Positions 42,252 through 51,412 are shown, counted from the stretch's first letter. The stretch is 64,000 nucleotides of DNA from CBDCUF01 sp965222525 (GCA_965222525.1 OZ244955.1:248001-312000); one strand, 5' to 3'. Made by a program: numbers and translations. Notes: generated by a model from the sequence alone, not told the origin.

Positions 42252-42755
42252 CTACTGCAACGCCTTCAATGCAGCGGGTAGTGCCTGTTCCAGATCTATA
42301 GACACCCCCTCACCCAGCTCCATTGAAGTTGGAACTTCATCCATTGGATGCCAGTCCTCGCCCTTTTTCTTATAGAAAACGTTCTTCTCGGTATCGTGGT
42401 AGATATCGGAATCGGGGTAATGTTTAAACTTTGACCTGTAACCATGCGCTTTTGCATGGTCGGGAGGCCCACGGCGCTTGTCTTTACCCGCATGTTTGCC
42501 ATGCTTGTCTTTCTTTCCATGTTTATCCTTTTTGGAATGCTTATGTCCGCGCTCCCCCTTATCATCGTCCTCATCTTCCCTGTCGGCTTTTTCTTTTCTA
42601 TCCGGCCTTTCCTTATCAGCTTTATCAGACTTTTTGCCGAATACCCGCTCCAGCCATGAAGGCTTTTTATCCGAAGCATTGTCATCGGCAATAGCAGGTG
42701 AAACACCAGCGATCAGCACTCCAACAAATAAAATTGTGAGTATATTTCTAATCAT
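42252..42755 (-). CDS. Exported Lys/His/Asp-rich protein
   Basis: 167 residues from ATG 42755 (AGGAG site). Signal peptide about 1-21 (LTILFVGVLIAGVSPAIADD), then a highly charged, low-complexity middle (KERPDRKEKADREDEDDDKG; HSKKDKHGKKDKHGKH) and a folded-looking C-terminus (YHDTEKNVFYKKKGEDWHPM). The His/Lys/Asp repeats suggest metal or polyanion binding in the periplasm. Family not recognised. Confidence 0.75.
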   Translation of the reverse strand: MIRNILTILFVGVLIAGVSPAIADDNASDKKPSWLERVFGKKSDKADKERPDRKEKADREDEDDDKGERGHKHSKKDKHGKKDKHGKHAGKDKRRGPPDHAKAHGYRSKFKHYPDSDIYHDTEKNVFYKKKGEDWHPMDEVPTSMELGEGVSIDLEQALPAALKALQ

Positions 42756-42774
42756 GATTAACTCCTGTGATGGT

Positions 42775-43038
42775 TTAGGAAATAGCCTTGACCCTGGCAT
42801 TCAGGCGGCTGAGCTTGCGGGAGGCGGTACCGAGCTTGATAACACCCTTGCTTACCCCGCGCATAAGTTCTTTTTGAGCGGTTTTCAGGGCAGTCTGCGC
42901 GGCAGGCTTATCCTTGCTCTCAATTGCAGCGATAACCTTTTTAACCGACGTACGGATACGTGAACGCCGTGCCGAATTCCTTTCGTAACGCTTTTTAGTC
43001 TGCCTTATCGCCTTTTTCGTTGCGCTATGATGTGCCAT
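42775..43038 (-). CDS. rpsT: 30S ribosomal protein S20
   Basis: 87 residues, normal length: MAHHSATKKAIRQTKKRYER, NSARRSRIRTSVKKVIAAIE and the C-terminal KGVIKLGTASRKLSRLNARV. It binds 16S rRNA early in assembly. It is monocistronic or co-transcribed with the small secreted protein 19 bases downstream. Confidence 0.97.
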   Translation of the reverse strand: MAHHSATKKAIRQTKKRYERNSARRSRIRTSVKKVIAAIESKDKPAAQTALKTAQKELMRGVSKGVIKLGTASRKLSRLNARVKAIS

Positions 43039-43155
43039 AATGCCTGGTTCCTTTATGTAAGGAGGGTGTAGATATACCGTTTTCCCTTGTTAGTCAAGCG
43101 GGAATTGAGGAGTTTAAGAATACAGGAAGTCAGGGATACAAGAAATTCCAACGGT

Positions 43156-43304
43156 TGTCATCCTGAACTTGTTTCAGGATCCATATATCAAAGTAACAAT
43201 CGTTAACTGTTCATAGTTGACAATACCAAAATACATTAGGTACAAACCAATTGCCAGGATTCAGTAATGGGATGAATGGATCCTGAAACAAGTTCGAGAT
43301 GGCA
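43156..43304. repeat. MITE-like repeat, CATCCTGAAC family (copy 4)
   Basis: 149 bases, arms TGTCATCCTGAACTTGTTTC / GAAACAAGTTCGAGATGGCA. Interior has ATCAAAG, ACCAAAATACATTAGG and GGGATGAATGGATCC, as in copies 5 and 6. Followed by a further TTGGATGACAAT end fragment at about 43323-43333. Confidence 0.85.
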
Positions 43305-43333
43305 TACACCACTAGCTCCGTATTGGATGACAA

Positions 43334-45466
43334 TCACCCAGACAGGAGGTATTTTATCTGGCTGTCATATTCGAAGAGGTAAAGTAATGTGCGCAGGGCG
43401 GTGCTGCGTTCGGATTTAAGTTCAGGGTCGGTTTCGATAATCATCTTGGTATCATCCCGTGCAGCCAGAAGAAGCTCGCTATGTTCGGGCAGGACCGCCA
43501 GTTTGAAATCCGGCATACCGCTTTGCTTCGTCCCCAGAACCTCACCACTGCCGCGCAACAGCAGATCCTCCTCGGCGATACGGAATCCGTCCTCGGTCTC
43601 ACGCATAATCTTCAGCCTGCGCTTGCCTATATCACTGATTTTGTTATCATAAAGCAGGATACAGGAGGAAGGCTTGTCATGCCGCCCGACCCGCCCGCGC
43701 AGCTGATGTAACTGCGCCAGGCCAAAGCGCTCGGCATGTTCGATAACAATTACAGTCGCCTCCGGCACATCAACCCCGACCTCTATAACCGTAGTCGCCA
43801 CCAGAACATCAAGTTCACCCTGCTTGAACGCCGACATAACCACATCCTTCTCCTCCGGTTTCATCTGGCCATGTACAAGCCCTACCCGATTCTGCTGCTG
43901 CCCGCCAAGAATCTGCTGTAAATGGCGGTGGCGGTCTTCGGCAGCGGCAAGATCGATATTCTCCGACTCCTCTATCAGCGGGCATACCCAATACACTCGG
44001 TTACCCGCCGCTATAGCCCGCTTCAGCCCCTCCACTATATCACCTATGCGCGATTCGGGGATGATGCGGGTATCAATCGGACGACGTCCTGCGGGCTTTT
44101 CCCGCAGGCTTGAAATATCAATATCACCGTAAAATGTAAGCGATAGTGTGCGCGGAATCGGGGTTGCAGTCATCAGCAGGATATCGGTATTCTGTCCCTT
44201 GGCTGCCAGTGAAAGCCGCTGCTTTACCCCGAATCTATGCTGTTCGTCGATAACCACCAGCGCAAGGTCATGAAATTTAACACTGGCCTGAAACAGGGCA
44301 TGAGTACCGATAATTATATGGATTTCGCCATTTTCAAGTGAGTGTAGAATTTCCTCACGGTTTTTGCCCTTGTCACGTCCGGTCAGCAGACTCACCCGTA
44401 CCTCGCCATCCAGACCTGACTCATTGATAATCCGGCTAATCCAGGCGGCATGCTGACGGGCAAGAATCTCGGTCGGAGCCATAAGCACCGCCTGCTTGTC
44501 CTCCTCCACCGCATTCAGCATAGCCATAAGCGCCACCACCGTCTTGCCGCTACCGACATCGCCCTGTAACATACGCAGCATACGGTGTTTGTCTGCCATA
44601 TCCTCCAGAATCTCCGATATAACCTGCTGCTGACCTTTGGTAAGGCTGAAAGGCAGCGCATCCGCAAGCCTGCTGCGCATCCTGCCATCCCCCCTGACAC
44701 TGCGCCCCGCCTTCTTCTTGACATTACGGCGGGTAAGCGCAAGTGCAAGCTGATTTGCCAGTAATTCATCATAAGCCAGCCGCATGCGCACTTTTGATTC
44801 GGGAGCAACATCCGCTGCCGAATCCGGATTATGCAGCTTGTCCATGGCAGCTTTCCAGCTCTCCCAGCCCTGACGCACCATAAATTGCGGGTCTATCCAT
44901 TCCGGCCATTCCGGCATCTTGCGCATAACCGCAACCGCCTGCCCGATAATCCTATTCATCATCTTCTGCGAAATCCCCTGTGTAAGCGGGTATACCGGCT
45001 CGGTACGGCATATTTCATCGAGCCTGTCAGGCAGTGCAATATGGTCGGGATGAATCATCTGCAGCACTTCATCAAACCGCTCAACCTTGCCGCTGACAAG
45101 GCGTTTCTGGCCGACAGGCAATTCCCGCCTGATGTAATCCGGCTTCATATTGAAAAACACCACTGTCAGATAGCCGGTATCGTTATGGCAGATAACCCGG
45201 AAAGGGCGGCCGGAATGCGGCGGTGGCGAGCGATATTCCTCAATCTCCACGATAACGCTGATCACCTCGCCATCGGGAGCGGAAATCAGGTCGGGCATAG
45301 CGCTGCGGTCAGTCACCGCATATGGCATATGGGTCAGCAGGTCGATAATCCGCGGTTCGCGGTCACGTGGTGCAACAAGCCCGGTAAGATTCTGCGCAAT
45401 CTTCTTCCCCACCCCGTCAAGCGTGGTAGCCGCAGCAAATAAAGGATTAAGAATCGTCGGACGCAT
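43334..45466 (-). CDS. recG: ATP-dependent DNA helicase RecG
   Basis: 710 residues, normal length. Wedge domain at the N-terminus, then superfamily 2 helicase motifs: GDVGSGKTVVAL (Walker A), MAPTEILARQHA, VVIDEQHRFGV (DEQH box), LLMTATPIPRTL, and the C-terminal helicase repeat with EVGVDVPEATVIVIEHAERF, GLAQLHQLRGRVGR. It reverses stalled replication forks. Stand-alone on the minus strand. Confidence 0.97.
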   Translation of the reverse strand: MRPTILNPLFAAATTLDGVGKKIAQNLTGLVAPRDREPRIIDLLTHMPYAVTDRSAMPDLISAPDGEVISVIVEIEEYRSPPPHSGRPFRVICHNDTGYLTVVFFNMKPDYIRRELPVGQKRLVSGKVERFDEVLQMIHPDHIALPDRLDEICRTEPVYPLTQGISQKMMNRIIGQAVAVMRKMPEWPEWIDPQFMVRQGWESWKAAMDKLHNPDSAADVAPESKVRMRLAYDELLANQLALALTRRNVKKKAGRSVRGDGRMRSRLADALPFSLTKGQQQVISEILEDMADKHRMLRMLQGDVGSGKTVVALMAMLNAVEEDKQAVLMAPTEILARQHAAWISRIINESGLDGEVRVSLLTGRDKGKNREEILHSLENGEIHIIIGTHALFQASVKFHDLALVVIDEQHRFGVKQRLSLAAKGQNTDILLMTATPIPRTLSLTFYGDIDISSLREKPAGRRPIDTRIIPESRIGDIVEGLKRAIAAGNRVYWVCPLIEESENIDLAAAEDRHRHLQQILGGQQQNRVGLVHGQMKPEEKDVVMSAFKQGELDVLVATTVIEVGVDVPEATVIVIEHAERFGLAQLHQLRGRVGRHDKPSSCILLYDNKISDIGKRRLKIMRETEDGFRIAEEDLLLRGSGEVLGTKQSGMPDFKLAVLPEHSELLLAARDDTKMIIETDPELKSERSTALRTLLYLFEYDSQIKYLLSG

Positions 45467-45541
45467 GGTGCAGGTTATTTACAAAAACATGGATAACCTA
45501 CGCCACGATAACAGGATTTACAACCAGTTACCAACAATGTA

Positions 45542-45976
45542 TCAACCGCGCCCCTCACGCACTTGTCCCAGCCTATCATTCACTTGCTTCATAGCATCTG
45601 TAAGGTGCGCATAATTAATTATTTTTTCTTTTCGCAAGATGCCAGCAATTTCCTTAATATCGAGATTCTTTCCTGTTACCACCACCGGAAAAGACTGATC
45701 GTCTTTTATATTCACATCGAAATCATAATTCCGTATCCGAGTTGCAGATTTCAAAGTTTCAGCAACATGATTCACTGCCGCATCATCATTTAAGAATTGG
45801 TTTTTTCCATTGATTTTGTATTTGCCCGCATTAACAGCCATATGTACTTCCGTCAATCCATCATTTCCTGCCACATCATAGGCAAATGCAAGAGTTGGAA
45901 TAGAGGCTTTACCCTTGTATTTAACAACGCCCAATCTGAAAAAATGTTTTCCCTCATCTGCTTTTTTGTCTTCCAT
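45542..45976 (-). CDS. Hypothetical protein, shares upstream motif with 7046-7726
   Basis: 144 residues, soluble, no signal peptide; family not recognised. Beta-rich N-terminal half (HFFRLGVVKYKGKASIPTLA; GLTEVHMAVNAGKYKING), helical C-terminus (ILRKEKIINYAHLTDAMKQV). A GGAG site precedes ATG 45976. The promoter region carries the same 20-base sequence and flanks as the gene at 7046, although the two proteins show no clear similarity. Confidence 0.75.
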   Translation of the reverse strand: MEDKKADEGKHFFRLGVVKYKGKASIPTLAFAYDVAGNDGLTEVHMAVNAGKYKINGKNQFLNDDAAVNHVAETLKSATRIRNYDFDVNIKDDQSFPVVVTGKNLDIKEIAGILRKEKIINYAHLTDAMKQVNDRLGQVREGRG

Positions 45977-46037
45977 TGTAATCTCCTTTTATAAGTTTAA
46001 GTTTTCACAGGCTTATATAAAGCCGTCCCATATATTA

Positions 46038-46057
46038 TATACCAGAGAAATGTTACA
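46038..46057 (-). promoter_or_regulatory. Shared 20-bp upstream motif (copy 2)
   Basis: Identical to 7807-7826. On the minus strand TGTAACATTTCTCTGGTATA runs into a consensus -10 (TATAAT), about 62 bases before the ATG at 45976. No -35 hexamer of the housekeeping type is seen at the right distance, so an activator or alternative sigma factor may be involved. Confidence 0.55.
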
Positions 46058-46208
46058 ACTATATTACAATGAATGATATTTTTTGCAACTTTTTGTTAAC
46101 CTGTTGATATTTAAGATAACTTCCTGCGCTCTTTTTCAAAAAAAAACACATCGCCAGCGGTTATTGTTTTGATATTACCATCTTCAAGGCGAAGGATAAA
46201 CGACTTAA

Positions 46209-46826
46209 TTACGCAGCCTGTTCACCATTATCGCCAGAACTGGCCTTCAGTTGCGAGTCCACCCAGGAGATATTGCCATCATCGCGGCGGTATACCACGC
46301 TGATTCCGCCGCTCTTCTTGTTAATAAACATCAGTGCCGGCAGGTTGGCCAGATTCATCCGCATAACCGCATCACTTACAGAAAGCCTTTCAATCTGCAT
46401 AGGCTTTTCGGCAATAATAATCGGGTTATCCTCAGCTTCCGCACTTTCCTCACCTTCATCGGAGAATATATATTTGGTACCACTGACCGGCTGAACAGCA
46501 TCTCCCATTTCCGCCGGGTTCGCCTTGTGATGATCCTTTATCCGCCTTTTATAACGCCGTAGCTGCTTTTCTATCCGTTCAGAGGCCTGGTCGAATGCTG
46601 CATAAATATCCCCCGCCTTGCCGTTACCCTTGATAACAATACCGGTTCCGGTTCCTTCATTAACGATAATATCAGCAACGAACAGATGTGCCTCCTTGGT
46701 AAACACTACCCGTGCATCTATCGCCTGTTCGAAATATTTACTGACTTCACGCTCCAGACGCTCCTCTACATGCTCACGCAAGGATGCTCCGACATCAATC
46801 TGCTGTCCTGATACTGATATTTGCAT
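46209..46826 (-). CDS. hpf: Long-form ribosome hibernation promoting factor
   Basis: 205 residues: N-terminal HPF/YfiA domain (MQISVSGQQIDVGASLREHV; EVSKYFEQAIDARVVFTKEA; AAFDQASERIEKQLRRYKRR) and a C-terminal dimerisation domain (IERLSVSDAVMRMNLANLPA; LMFINKKSGGISVVYRRDDG). It dimerises 70S ribosomes to 100S in stationary phase. Usually followed in alphaproteobacteria by ptsN, which is absent here. Strong AGGAGG site. Confidence 0.95.
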   Translation of the reverse strand: MQISVSGQQIDVGASLREHVEERLEREVSKYFEQAIDARVVFTKEAHLFVADIIVNEGTGTGIVIKGNGKAGDIYAAFDQASERIEKQLRRYKRRIKDHHKANPAEMGDAVQPVSGTKYIFSDEGEESAEAEDNPIIIAEKPMQIERLSVSDAVMRMNLANLPALMFINKKSGGISVVYRRDDGNISWVDSQLKASSGDNGEQAA

Positions 46827-46874
46827 TTTTTATCCTCCTGTTGGTTTATACATTTTAATATAATAACTTTATTT

Positions 46875-47816
46875 ATGCGAATCAATATGATTACATGGAA
46901 AATTATGGATTCCGGCAAGAAAATTGCAGATATAGAGCGGATTGTGGCAATGCTGGCCGATGATTTTGGTTACACGCCGGTTATTGGTAGTGAGATTGAG
47001 TTTTATTTTGCTGATGGTGATGAGTCGAAGGATAATGATATACTTGCACTGGTGATGATGGGCTGTCGTGAGAAGGGGATTGAAATTGAAAAGATGGACA
47101 GTGAAACCGGCCACAGGCAATATGAAATTGCGCTGCGCTGGATTGCTGATCCCGTGCTGGCGGTGGAATGGATTGACAGGCTAAAGGAAATTATTTCATT
47201 TGCAGCAGGAAAAATGGGTAGTGAGGCTTTGTTTGCAGCCAAGCCTTTCGAGGATCAACCGGGATGCGGACTGCATATAAATATCAGCATGTTCGGGGAG
47301 GATAAGCACAGTTTATTTGCCAAGAAGGGAGAGGAGGATGAAACCGAGATTATGCAGTGTTGTATCGGCGGGTTATGTGCGACAATGCTTGAGTCTATGG
47401 TATTTTTCGCACCGCTTGAGGAATCATATGCAAGGTTTACTACGGGTTTTAACAAGGTTGAAGAAGGAGAGCCGCTTAGGCAATATAACAATGCACCGGT
47501 AAATATCAGCTGGGGTGGAAATAATCGTACGGTTGCGCTGCGTATCCCTACCAGTACGCTGGATGCGGAAATGCGTCATATCGAACATCGGGTAGCCGGT
47601 GCTGATGCTGATGTCGGCGCAGTTATAGCTGCAATTCTGGCGGGCATACATTACGGGCTGAAACACCAAATCCAGCCACCACATCCCAAATTATACGGCA
47701 ACGCCTTCGATAAGCAATATAGCCGCCTCCCTCCCCTGCCCGATTCTTTGCAATCTGCACAGGTATTTAATGAGGATAGCAGTGTATTAGAAACCTACTT
47801 CAATCCTGAGGAATAA
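46875..47816 (+). CDS. Short glutamine-synthetase-like protein
   Basis: About 313 residues from ATG 46875 (46887 and 46821 are other options; no clear ribosome site). It contains the catalytic barrel of the GS/gamma-glutamylamine synthetase family: GSEIEFYF, QPGCGLHINISM, NAPVNISWGGNNRTVALRIP and HIEHRVAGADADVGAVIAAI. The last two resemble PuuA-type enzymes. The N-terminal beta-grasp domain is missing (full-length enzymes are about 450 residues), so inter-subunit active sites of ordinary GS could not form in the usual way. Substrate unknown. The 3' end overlaps folC by 30 bases. Confidence 0.8.
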   Translation: MRINMITWKIMDSGKKIADIERIVAMLADDFGYTPVIGSEIEFYFADGDESKDNDILALVMMGCREKGIEIEKMDSETGHRQYEIALRWIADPVLAVEWIDRLKEIISFAAGKMGSEALFAAKPFEDQPGCGLHINISMFGEDKHSLFAKKGEEDETEIMQCCIGGLCATMLESMVFFAPLEESYARFTTGFNKVEEGEPLRQYNNAPVNISWGGNNRTVALRIPTSTLDAEMRHIEHRVAGADADVGAVIAAILAGIHYGLKHQIQPPHPKLYGNAFDKQYSRLPPLPDSLQSAQVFNEDSSVLETYFNPEE

Positions 47817-49058
47817 TGAGCCGAAAATGAGGATTCGGGAGGGGGTGGTTGAGGTTGAGGTTATATAACCAGTTGCATCTTCAATATCGATACAGGATTT
47901 GCTGTTAAACCCAGCCCCCATAGCCATTTTGGCTATCTGTTCTGCACTATAGCTGTTATACTCACTTTTTACACTCACTCCGCAGACCAGTTCTGCCCTG
48001 CCCAGTAAAGGGCGGAGAAATGCCGTAACGTCCTTCCCCCTTGTAGTACCGCAGATAATATATAACGGCATATCATCCCAATCTCTCTCCACCATCTGCG
48101 TTATAGAATAACCGGCAGCCTCATTATGCCCGCCGTCAAACCATAATTCCCAGCCTTCAGGTAAATTATAATCGGTAATCTGCTCCAGCCTCCCCAGCCA
48201 TGTGGCATTTACCAGCCCGGCAGCAATATCCTCACCTTTTATATCGAAATCCTCAAGCAATGTAGCGGCAGCTATGGCATTACCGGCATTTACCACCTGA
48301 TGGTCACCTATAAGGGCTGGTACAGGAAAATTTACACCTCCATTATGGTCGGTGTATGTAATTCCTTCACTATTTCTCTGTATAACCCAGTTCTTGCGGA
48401 ACTGGTATAAGGGAGAGCCAATTTTTTCCGCTTCCCTTTCAAGAACGGCCAGGGCTTCTCCCTGCTGGAAACTAACCACACAAGGGGTATTGCCACGCAT
48501 TATCCCCGCTTTTTCATATGCAATCTTACCAAGGCTTTCGCCCAGAATTTCCATATGGTCATAGGAGATGGTAGTAATTATGGTAAGCAGCTTGTCTTCT
48601 ATAAGGTTTGTCGGGTCACTGCATCCGCCACAGCCGGTTTCCACCAGTAATATATCGGCAGGGCTTTCGGAAAATGCCAGAAATGCCGCTGCGGTAGTTG
48701 CGCTGAAAAATCCCGGCTGCATATCACCAGCCACATCCCGACAGCGCTCCAGTATCATATGCAGGCTATTATCGCTTATATGCTCGCCATCCAGGGTAAT
48801 ACGTTCATTGAAATGCAGTAAATGCGGGGAGGTATAGCTATGCACCTTGTACCCTGCCTCCTGCAATATCGCCTGCAGGAAAGCAATAGTCGAGCCTTTG
48901 CCGTTAGTTCCGGCAACATGTATAACCGGCGGGAGGTTTTGTTCAGGACTACCCAGCCTGTCCAGCAATATCCTGGTATGCAACAGCGGGTCAGCCTCCG
49001 GCTCCTTCCATAAAGGCTGCGGCCAGTGCGGCATATGGATCTTTTTGTATGTGGGCAA
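47787..49058 (-). CDS. folC: Dihydrofolate/folylpolyglutamate synthase
   Basis: 423 residues. Mur-ligase fold: VIHVAGTNGKGSTIAFLQAI (P-loop), YTSPHLLHFNERI, SYDHMEILGESLGKIAYEKA, GIMRGNTPCV and LWFDGGHNEAAG. It adds dihydropteroate to Glu and extends the polyglutamate tail. In the usual ETG-GG-DATN motif it reads ETGCGGCSDPTN, a mild variation. The C-terminus is slightly shortened at the overlap with the GS-like gene. Confidence 0.95.
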   Translation of the reverse strand: MPTYKKIHMPHWPQPLWKEPEADPLLHTRILLDRLGSPEQNLPPVIHVAGTNGKGSTIAFLQAILQEAGYKVHSYTSPHLLHFNERITLDGEHISDNSLHMILERCRDVAGDMQPGFFSATTAAAFLAFSESPADILLVETGCGGCSDPTNLIEDKLLTIITTISYDHMEILGESLGKIAYEKAGIMRGNTPCVVSFQQGEALAVLEREAEKIGSPLYQFRKNWVIQRNSEGITYTDHNGGVNFPVPALIGDHQVVNAGNAIAAATLLEDFDIKGEDIAAGLVNATWLGRLEQITDYNLPEGWELWFDGGHNEAAGYSITQMVERDWDDMPLYIICGTTRGKDVTAFLRPLLGRAELVCGVSVKSEYNSYSAEQIAKMAMGAGFNSKSCIDIEDATGYITSTSTTPSRILIFGSLFLRIEVGF

Positions 49059-49125
49059 GGGATTTTGGCCGTTGGCTATCAGCTATTGGCCTTTGGTATA
49101 AGAAATACTCTAAACAGTACCGTCA

Positions 49126-49148
49126 AATTCGCCACATGCTGGCGAATT
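49126..49148. repeat. Short hairpin related to the pmbA/guaB-side repeats
   Basis: Perfect 9-bp stem AATTCGCCA-CATGC-TGGCGAATT, followed by TTAAGAAACCCTC. The arms and the CATGCT(A/G)GCGAATTTTAAGAAA-CCC end match those of the elements at 34281 and 50969. It sits 13 bases from the rpmG stop codon, so it may act as that gene's 3' hairpin. Confidence 0.6.
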
Positions 49149-49161
49149 TTAAGAAACCCTC

Positions 49162-49335
49162 TTAGGACTTCAGCTTTTCTTCCTTGAACAGCACATGCTT
49201 GCGGATTACCGGATCATATTTGCGGAAGGAAAGCTTCTCCGGCTGTTTCTTGGGATTACGCTTCTTTACCAGAAAAAATCCGGTACCGGCAGTACTCACT
49301 AATTTCACCAATGTTACATTCTTCGACTTGGCCAT
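49162..49335 (-). CDS. rpmG: 50S ribosomal protein L33
   Basis: 57 residues; short enough to be missed by length cut-offs. Sequence elements: MAKSKNVTLVKLVSTAGTGF, FLVKKRNPKKQPEKLSFRKY and DPVIRKHVLFKEEKLK, the Cys-free form of L33 (no CxxC zinc ribbon) typical of proteobacteria. ATG 49335 on the minus strand. Single gene between folC and guaB. Confidence 0.95.
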   Translation of the reverse strand: MAKSKNVTLVKLVSTAGTGFFLVKKRNPKKQPEKLSFRKYDPVIRKHVLFKEEKLKS

Positions 49336-49420
49336 AGCTGTATTTTGTTTTTCGTTTCAAAAAAGAAGGGCAATTCTGCCCTCCCACCCCATATTTGTCA
49401 AGCTATTTATTGGATATTCC

Positions 49421-50887
49421 CTAGCCCTGAACCCGGTAATTGGGAGATTCCTGGGTGATGGTGACATCATGGGCGTGGCTTTCACGCAGACCGGAATTGG
49501 TAATCCGCACAAACTCGCATTTGCTTTTCATGCTTTCTATATCCGCATTGCCGGTATAGCCCATCGCCGCACGCAGGCCGCCTATCAGCTGGTGGATTAC
49601 ATCCGCCACCGCCCCTTTATATGGCACACGTCCTTCAACCCCTTCGGGGACAAGTTTTAGCTGGTCACTTATATCCTGCTGGAAATAGCGGTCAGCCGAA
49701 CCACGCGCCATCGCCCCTACCGAACCCATCCCGCGATAGGTTTTATATGAACGCCCCTGGTATAATATAACCTCGCCGGGGCTTTCGGAAGTTCCGGCAA
49801 ATAATGAGCCAACCATTACACAATCGGCACCGGCAGCAATAGCCTTGGCAATATCGCCGGAATATTTAATCCCGCCATCGGCAATCACCGCAATATCACG
49901 TTTTTTCGTCTCTTCAACCGCCCCCATTATAGCGCTTAATTGCGGCACACCAACTCCGGCAACAATCCTTGTAGTACAAATCGAACCCGGCCCTATACCA
50001 ACTTTCACCGCATCCGCTCCGGAATCTATCAGTGCCCTGGCACCTTCGGCGGTGGCGACATTCCCGCCGATTACAGGTATATCGCTATATTTCTTCTTTA
50101 TGCGTGAAACCGTATCCAGCACCGACTGCGCATGGCCATGTGCGGTATCAACAATAATCGTATCAACATCCGCAGCAATAAGCGCTTCCGCCCGTTCAAC
50201 ACCGGCATCACTGGCCCCAACCGCCGCCGCAACCCTGAGCCTCCCCTTGTCATCCTTACTGGAATTGGGGTAAAGCTGGGATTTTTCGATATCCTTAACC
50301 GTCACCAGACCTATACAATGATAAGTATCATCAACTACCAGCAGCTTCTCTATACGATGCTGGTGGAGCAGCTTCTTGGCTTCTTCCGGCGCGACACCCT
50401 CATTAACCGTCACCAGGCCGTCACTGGTCATAAGCTCACTCACCGGCTGCTGCATATCCTGGGCAAAACGCACATCACGGTTGGTGATTATCCCCACCAG
50501 CCTGTTATCATTATCAGTAACCGGTACACCGGAAATCCGGTTGTCAAACATTATAGCCAGAACATCGGCAAGACTGGCATCAGGGCGGGTAGTGATAGGG
50601 TCAACCACCATGCCGGATTCGAATTTCTTTACCTTGCGGACTTCCTCCGCCTGCTCCTCTATCGAAAGATTCTTGTGTATGCAGCCGATACCGCCATTCT
50701 GTGCCATGGCAATGGCCAGTTCACTTTCGGTTACGGTATCCATTGCGGCGGATATAAGGGGAATGCCGAGATTCATACCGGCAACAAGGCGAGTGGAAAT
50801 GTCTGTCCCCGACGGGTGAATATCAGAAGCAGCGGGCTTTAGCAGTACATCATCAAATGTAAGTGATTCTTTTAATTCAATTGCCAT
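49421..50887 (-). CDS. guaB: Inosine-5'-monophosphate dehydrogenase
   Basis: 488 residues from ATG 50887 (an upstream ATG at 50914 is less like the family start, which is ...ESLTFDDVLLKP). TIM barrel with two CBS domains inserted (about 95-210: VVDPITTRPDASLADVLAIM; VSELMTSDGLVTVNE). Active-site loop GPGSICTTRIVAGVGVPQ with the catalytic Cys. C-terminal flap MGSVGAMARGSADRYFQQ. Catalyses IMP to XMP, the first step to GTP. Confidence 0.96.
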   Translation of the reverse strand: MAIELKESLTFDDVLLKPAASDIHPSGTDISTRLVAGMNLGIPLISAAMDTVTESELAIAMAQNGGIGCIHKNLSIEEQAEEVRKVKKFESGMVVDPITTRPDASLADVLAIMFDNRISGVPVTDNDNRLVGIITNRDVRFAQDMQQPVSELMTSDGLVTVNEGVAPEEAKKLLHQHRIEKLLVVDDTYHCIGLVTVKDIEKSQLYPNSSKDDKGRLRVAAAVGASDAGVERAEALIAADVDTIIVDTAHGHAQSVLDTVSRIKKKYSDIPVIGGNVATAEGARALIDSGADAVKVGIGPGSICTTRIVAGVGVPQLSAIMGAVEETKKRDIAVIADGGIKYSGDIAKAIAAGADCVMVGSLFAGTSESPGEVILYQGRSYKTYRGMGSVGAMARGSADRYFQQDISDQLKLVPEGVEGRVPYKGAVADVIHQLIGGLRAAMGYTGNADIESMKSKCEFVRITNSGLRESHAHDVTITQESPNYRVQG

Positions 50888-50968
50888 TTTGCCTGGTTTA
50901 TTTTTCCACTCCATAAGGAGGCGCTTTAGCCAAGGTAACCCAGATATTTCATATTAGATTTCCCCGGA

Positions 50969-51110
50969 GGGATTTCTTAAAATTCGCTAGCATGAGGCGA
51001 AAATGGCTGTTTTCGAGAACCGTACTGCATCGTACTTAAGGGTACGTGAAGCACGGAAGCGCAGAAAACAGTTATTTGCAGCCCATGATAGTAGAATTTG
51101 AAGAAATCCC
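50969..51110. repeat. Palindromic repeat, intact relative of 34281-34591
   Basis: 142 bases, ends GGGATTTCTT and AAGAAATCCC (perfect 10 bp), inner arms AATTCGCTAGCATGAGG and CCCATGATAGTAGAATT, then a central CGTACTTAAGGGTACG hairpin. In reverse orientation it follows the outer element at 34281 almost base for base. It abuts the stop codon of the gene at 51110, and lies between that gene and guaB. Confidence 0.85.
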
Positions 51111-51412
51111 TAGGCCTCTTCCAGCTCTTCCTCCTTGCCCACTTCCTGTGCCATCTGCTTGCGCTCCTTGGCGGTAAGCTTGGACATTTTCTGCTGTTCC
51201 GTATCCCAGCGATATTGCGTCACTATCACCCTGGTGCCGGTAGTAACAACGTCGCCATTTTCAAGCTGCAATACATCAAAACCCTTCTGCAGGGCTTCCG
51301 ATATAATGGCCGAGGAATGGCGCAGATATTCGGGATTGAGCATCAAATCATCCCCACCGCTATCCCGTTCCGTTTCCTTTATCCGTTTGAGAGAGTCTTT
51401 AATTGGATCCAT
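51110..51412 (-). CDS. Small conserved hypothetical protein (DUF2671-like, tentative)
   Basis: 100 residues from ATG 51412 (AAGGAG site 7 bases upstream). Soluble, acidic C-terminus. Core: YLRHSSAIISEALQKGFDVL, QLENGDVVTTGTRVIVTQYR, WDTEQQKMSKL. The layout recalls a small alphaproteobacterial family of unknown function (DUF2671), but I am not certain of that match. Function unknown. Confidence 0.75.
   Translation of the reverse strand: MDPIKDSLKRIKETERDSGGDDLMLNPEYLRHSSAIISEALQKGFDVLQLENGDVVTTGTRVIVTQYRWDTEQQKMSKLTAKERKQMAQEVGKEEELEEA

Noticed and set aside
46111..46209. A peptide-like frame downstream of hpf on the minus strand (ILRLEDGNIKTITAGDVFFF) that looks protein-like.
   Set aside because: It has no ATG, GTG or TTG start at its front; only an ATT is available, and a stop precedes it. 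It may be a remnant but is not supported as a gene.
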